From positions 4,661,501-4,725,500 of the forward strand of contig NZ_CP029639.1 in NCBI RefSeq assembly GCF_003268635.1: a stretch of 64,000 nt of DNA, given 5' to 3'. Position numbers and translations under genes: made by a program. Source of the DNA: Paenibacillus sp. DCT19 (GTDB lineage: Bacteria > Bacillota > Bacilli > Paenibacillales > Paenibacillaceae). The notes beneath the pieces were generated by a model, which saw only the letters and a list, made by a program, of their open reading frames with translations, searched no databases and was not told the origin of the DNA. Below are positions 63,260 through 64,000 of the stretch, in pieces (position 1 is the first letter of the stretch; each line of letters begins with the position of its first letter).

Positions 63260-64000
63260 ATGAAATTTACATCCAGAAAAATACTCATCACCTGTCTAAG
63301 TCTTATGCTGCTACTTCTCGCTGCCTGTTCCAATGCTACAACTTCCAACACGGATCAAACCGCATCAGGTGAAAATACAACCAGTACAGAATCAACCACT
63401 ACCGCTGCAGATACCAATAAAACGTCATATCCGCTGACGGTTGAGAACTTCAGTATCTCCGGTGAAGGCGGAGAATGGAAACCAAAATCTCAGACATTCG
63501 AAAAAGCTCCTGAGCGCGTTGTAGCCAATACACAATCTGTTGCTGAGATGTTAATCAAGCTTGGTCTAACGGACAAAATGGTCGGTGTGGCTGCATTGTA
63601 TGGCTCTGTAACTCCAGATGTTGCTGACGATTTCGCTAAAATTCCAGTCCTATCTGAAAACTATGTAGGTAAAGAACTTGTCGTAGGCGCAAGCCCAGAT
63701 ATCGTGTTGGGTCGTGGCGATCTGTTCGCGGATGCGGACTGGGGCGTGGGTACCGTGGATGGACTGAACGACATGAATATCCGTACATTCCTGCAAACGA
63801 CGAACCATAAGGGCACATTGGACAGCCTCTATAATGATATTGCACAGCTCGGACAGATCTTCGATGTACAGGAAAATGCCAAAACCTTCACAGAAAGCCT
63901 GAAAGCACGTGCTGAGGCGATCAAGGCAAGTGTAGCGGATCAGCCTGAGCATACGTTTGCTTACATCGTACCTGCGTCAGAAGATTCCATTACGGTAAGC
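63260..64000 (+). CDS. iron-siderophore ABC transporter binding lipoprotein (runs off the window)
   Basis: About 247 codons, 3' end outside. Start ATG 63260 after AAAAGGGG. A signal peptide with lipobox LLAACS is followed by a Thr/Ser-rich spacer. Then comes the FecB-type domain: KAPERVVANTQSVAEMLIKL, GASPDIVLGRGDLF and SLYNDIAQLGQIFDV. It captures ferric siderophore outside the cell and hands it to the divergent permease. The ligand is unknown. Confidence 0.92.
   Translation, partial: MKFTSRKILITCLSLMLLLLAACSNATTSNTDQTASGENTTSTESTTTAADTNKTSYPLTVENFSISGEGGEWKPKSQTFEKAPERVVANTQSVAEMLIKLGLTDKMVGVAALYGSVTPDVADDFAKIPVLSENYVGKELVVGASPDIVLGRGDLFADADWGVGTVDGLNDMNIRTFLQTTNHKGTLDSLYNDIAQLGQIFDVQENAKTFTESLKARAEAIKASVADQPEHTFAYIVPASEDSITVS

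Noticed and set aside
1..64000. tRNA, rRNA, riboswitch or T-box
   Set aside because: I saw no convincing cloverleaf, rRNA segment or known leader RNA, though a covariance search was not possible here.

Overview
The window looks like a low-to-mid GC Gram-positive chromosome, most likely Paenibacillus or a close relative. This is an inference from strong AGGAGG ribosome binding sites, a YesM-like sensor kinase next to a sugar ABC transporter, lipoprotein signal peptides, and the gene repertoire; no rRNA or tRNA was seen to confirm it.

Layout. 1-5.7 kb holds ordinary metabolic genes: a sensor kinase fragment, a three-gene carbohydrate ABC importer, and an Rrf2 regulator followed by an NmrA-like oxidoreductase; these last two genes have matching palindromes in front of them. 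5.9-9 kb holds a Tpt1/KptA-type gene, a hairpin-forming repeat element, an Imm48-like gene and an AbiEii-type nucleotidyltransferase pair. 9-33 kb is an accessory archipelago on the minus strand: immunity-like genes (SUKH, SUKH-3, YezG/DUF600, Tdi1/DUF1851, SUFU, WG-repeat, TPR, PoNi-like, DUF6985-like), orphan toxin tips (NucA-like, WHH-like HNH, PoNe-like, a GH-E tail), transposase scraps, and at least six copies or relics of one conserved linker segment that precedes the toxin tips.

33-53 kb is one long minus-strand gene cluster that reads like a type VI-like contractile injection apparatus: a 722-residue candidate sheath, a 141-residue Hcp-like tube candidate, DnaJ, two FHA proteins, two PP2C phosphatases, several unassigned structural proteins, an Hsp70-fold protein, a baseplate-like protein, a DcrB-like protein, a VgrG, a pentapeptide-repeat protein, an Imm11-like protein, a PAAR-like DUF4280 protein, and a second VgrG that originally continued into a nuclease toxin. 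A von Willebrand A protein and a Ser/Thr kinase lie just beyond it (53.6-57 kb). Kinase, phosphatase and FHA together resemble the threonine phosphorylation switch of proteobacterial T6SS. The archipelago downstream is best read as the displaced effector and immunity stock of this apparatus.

57-64 kb is ordinary again: an alpha/beta hydrolase, RNase HI, a DUF421 protein, a nitroreductase with a small MITE-like element at its stop codon, and a Fur-controlled iron-siderophore ABC transporter running off the window.

A general caution: at least ten genes, in conserved core loci as well as in decaying cassettes, are broken by what looks like a single-base change, usually in a homopolymer run. Several are probably sequence errors rather than real mutations, and some genes listed as pseudogenes may be intact in the living strain.
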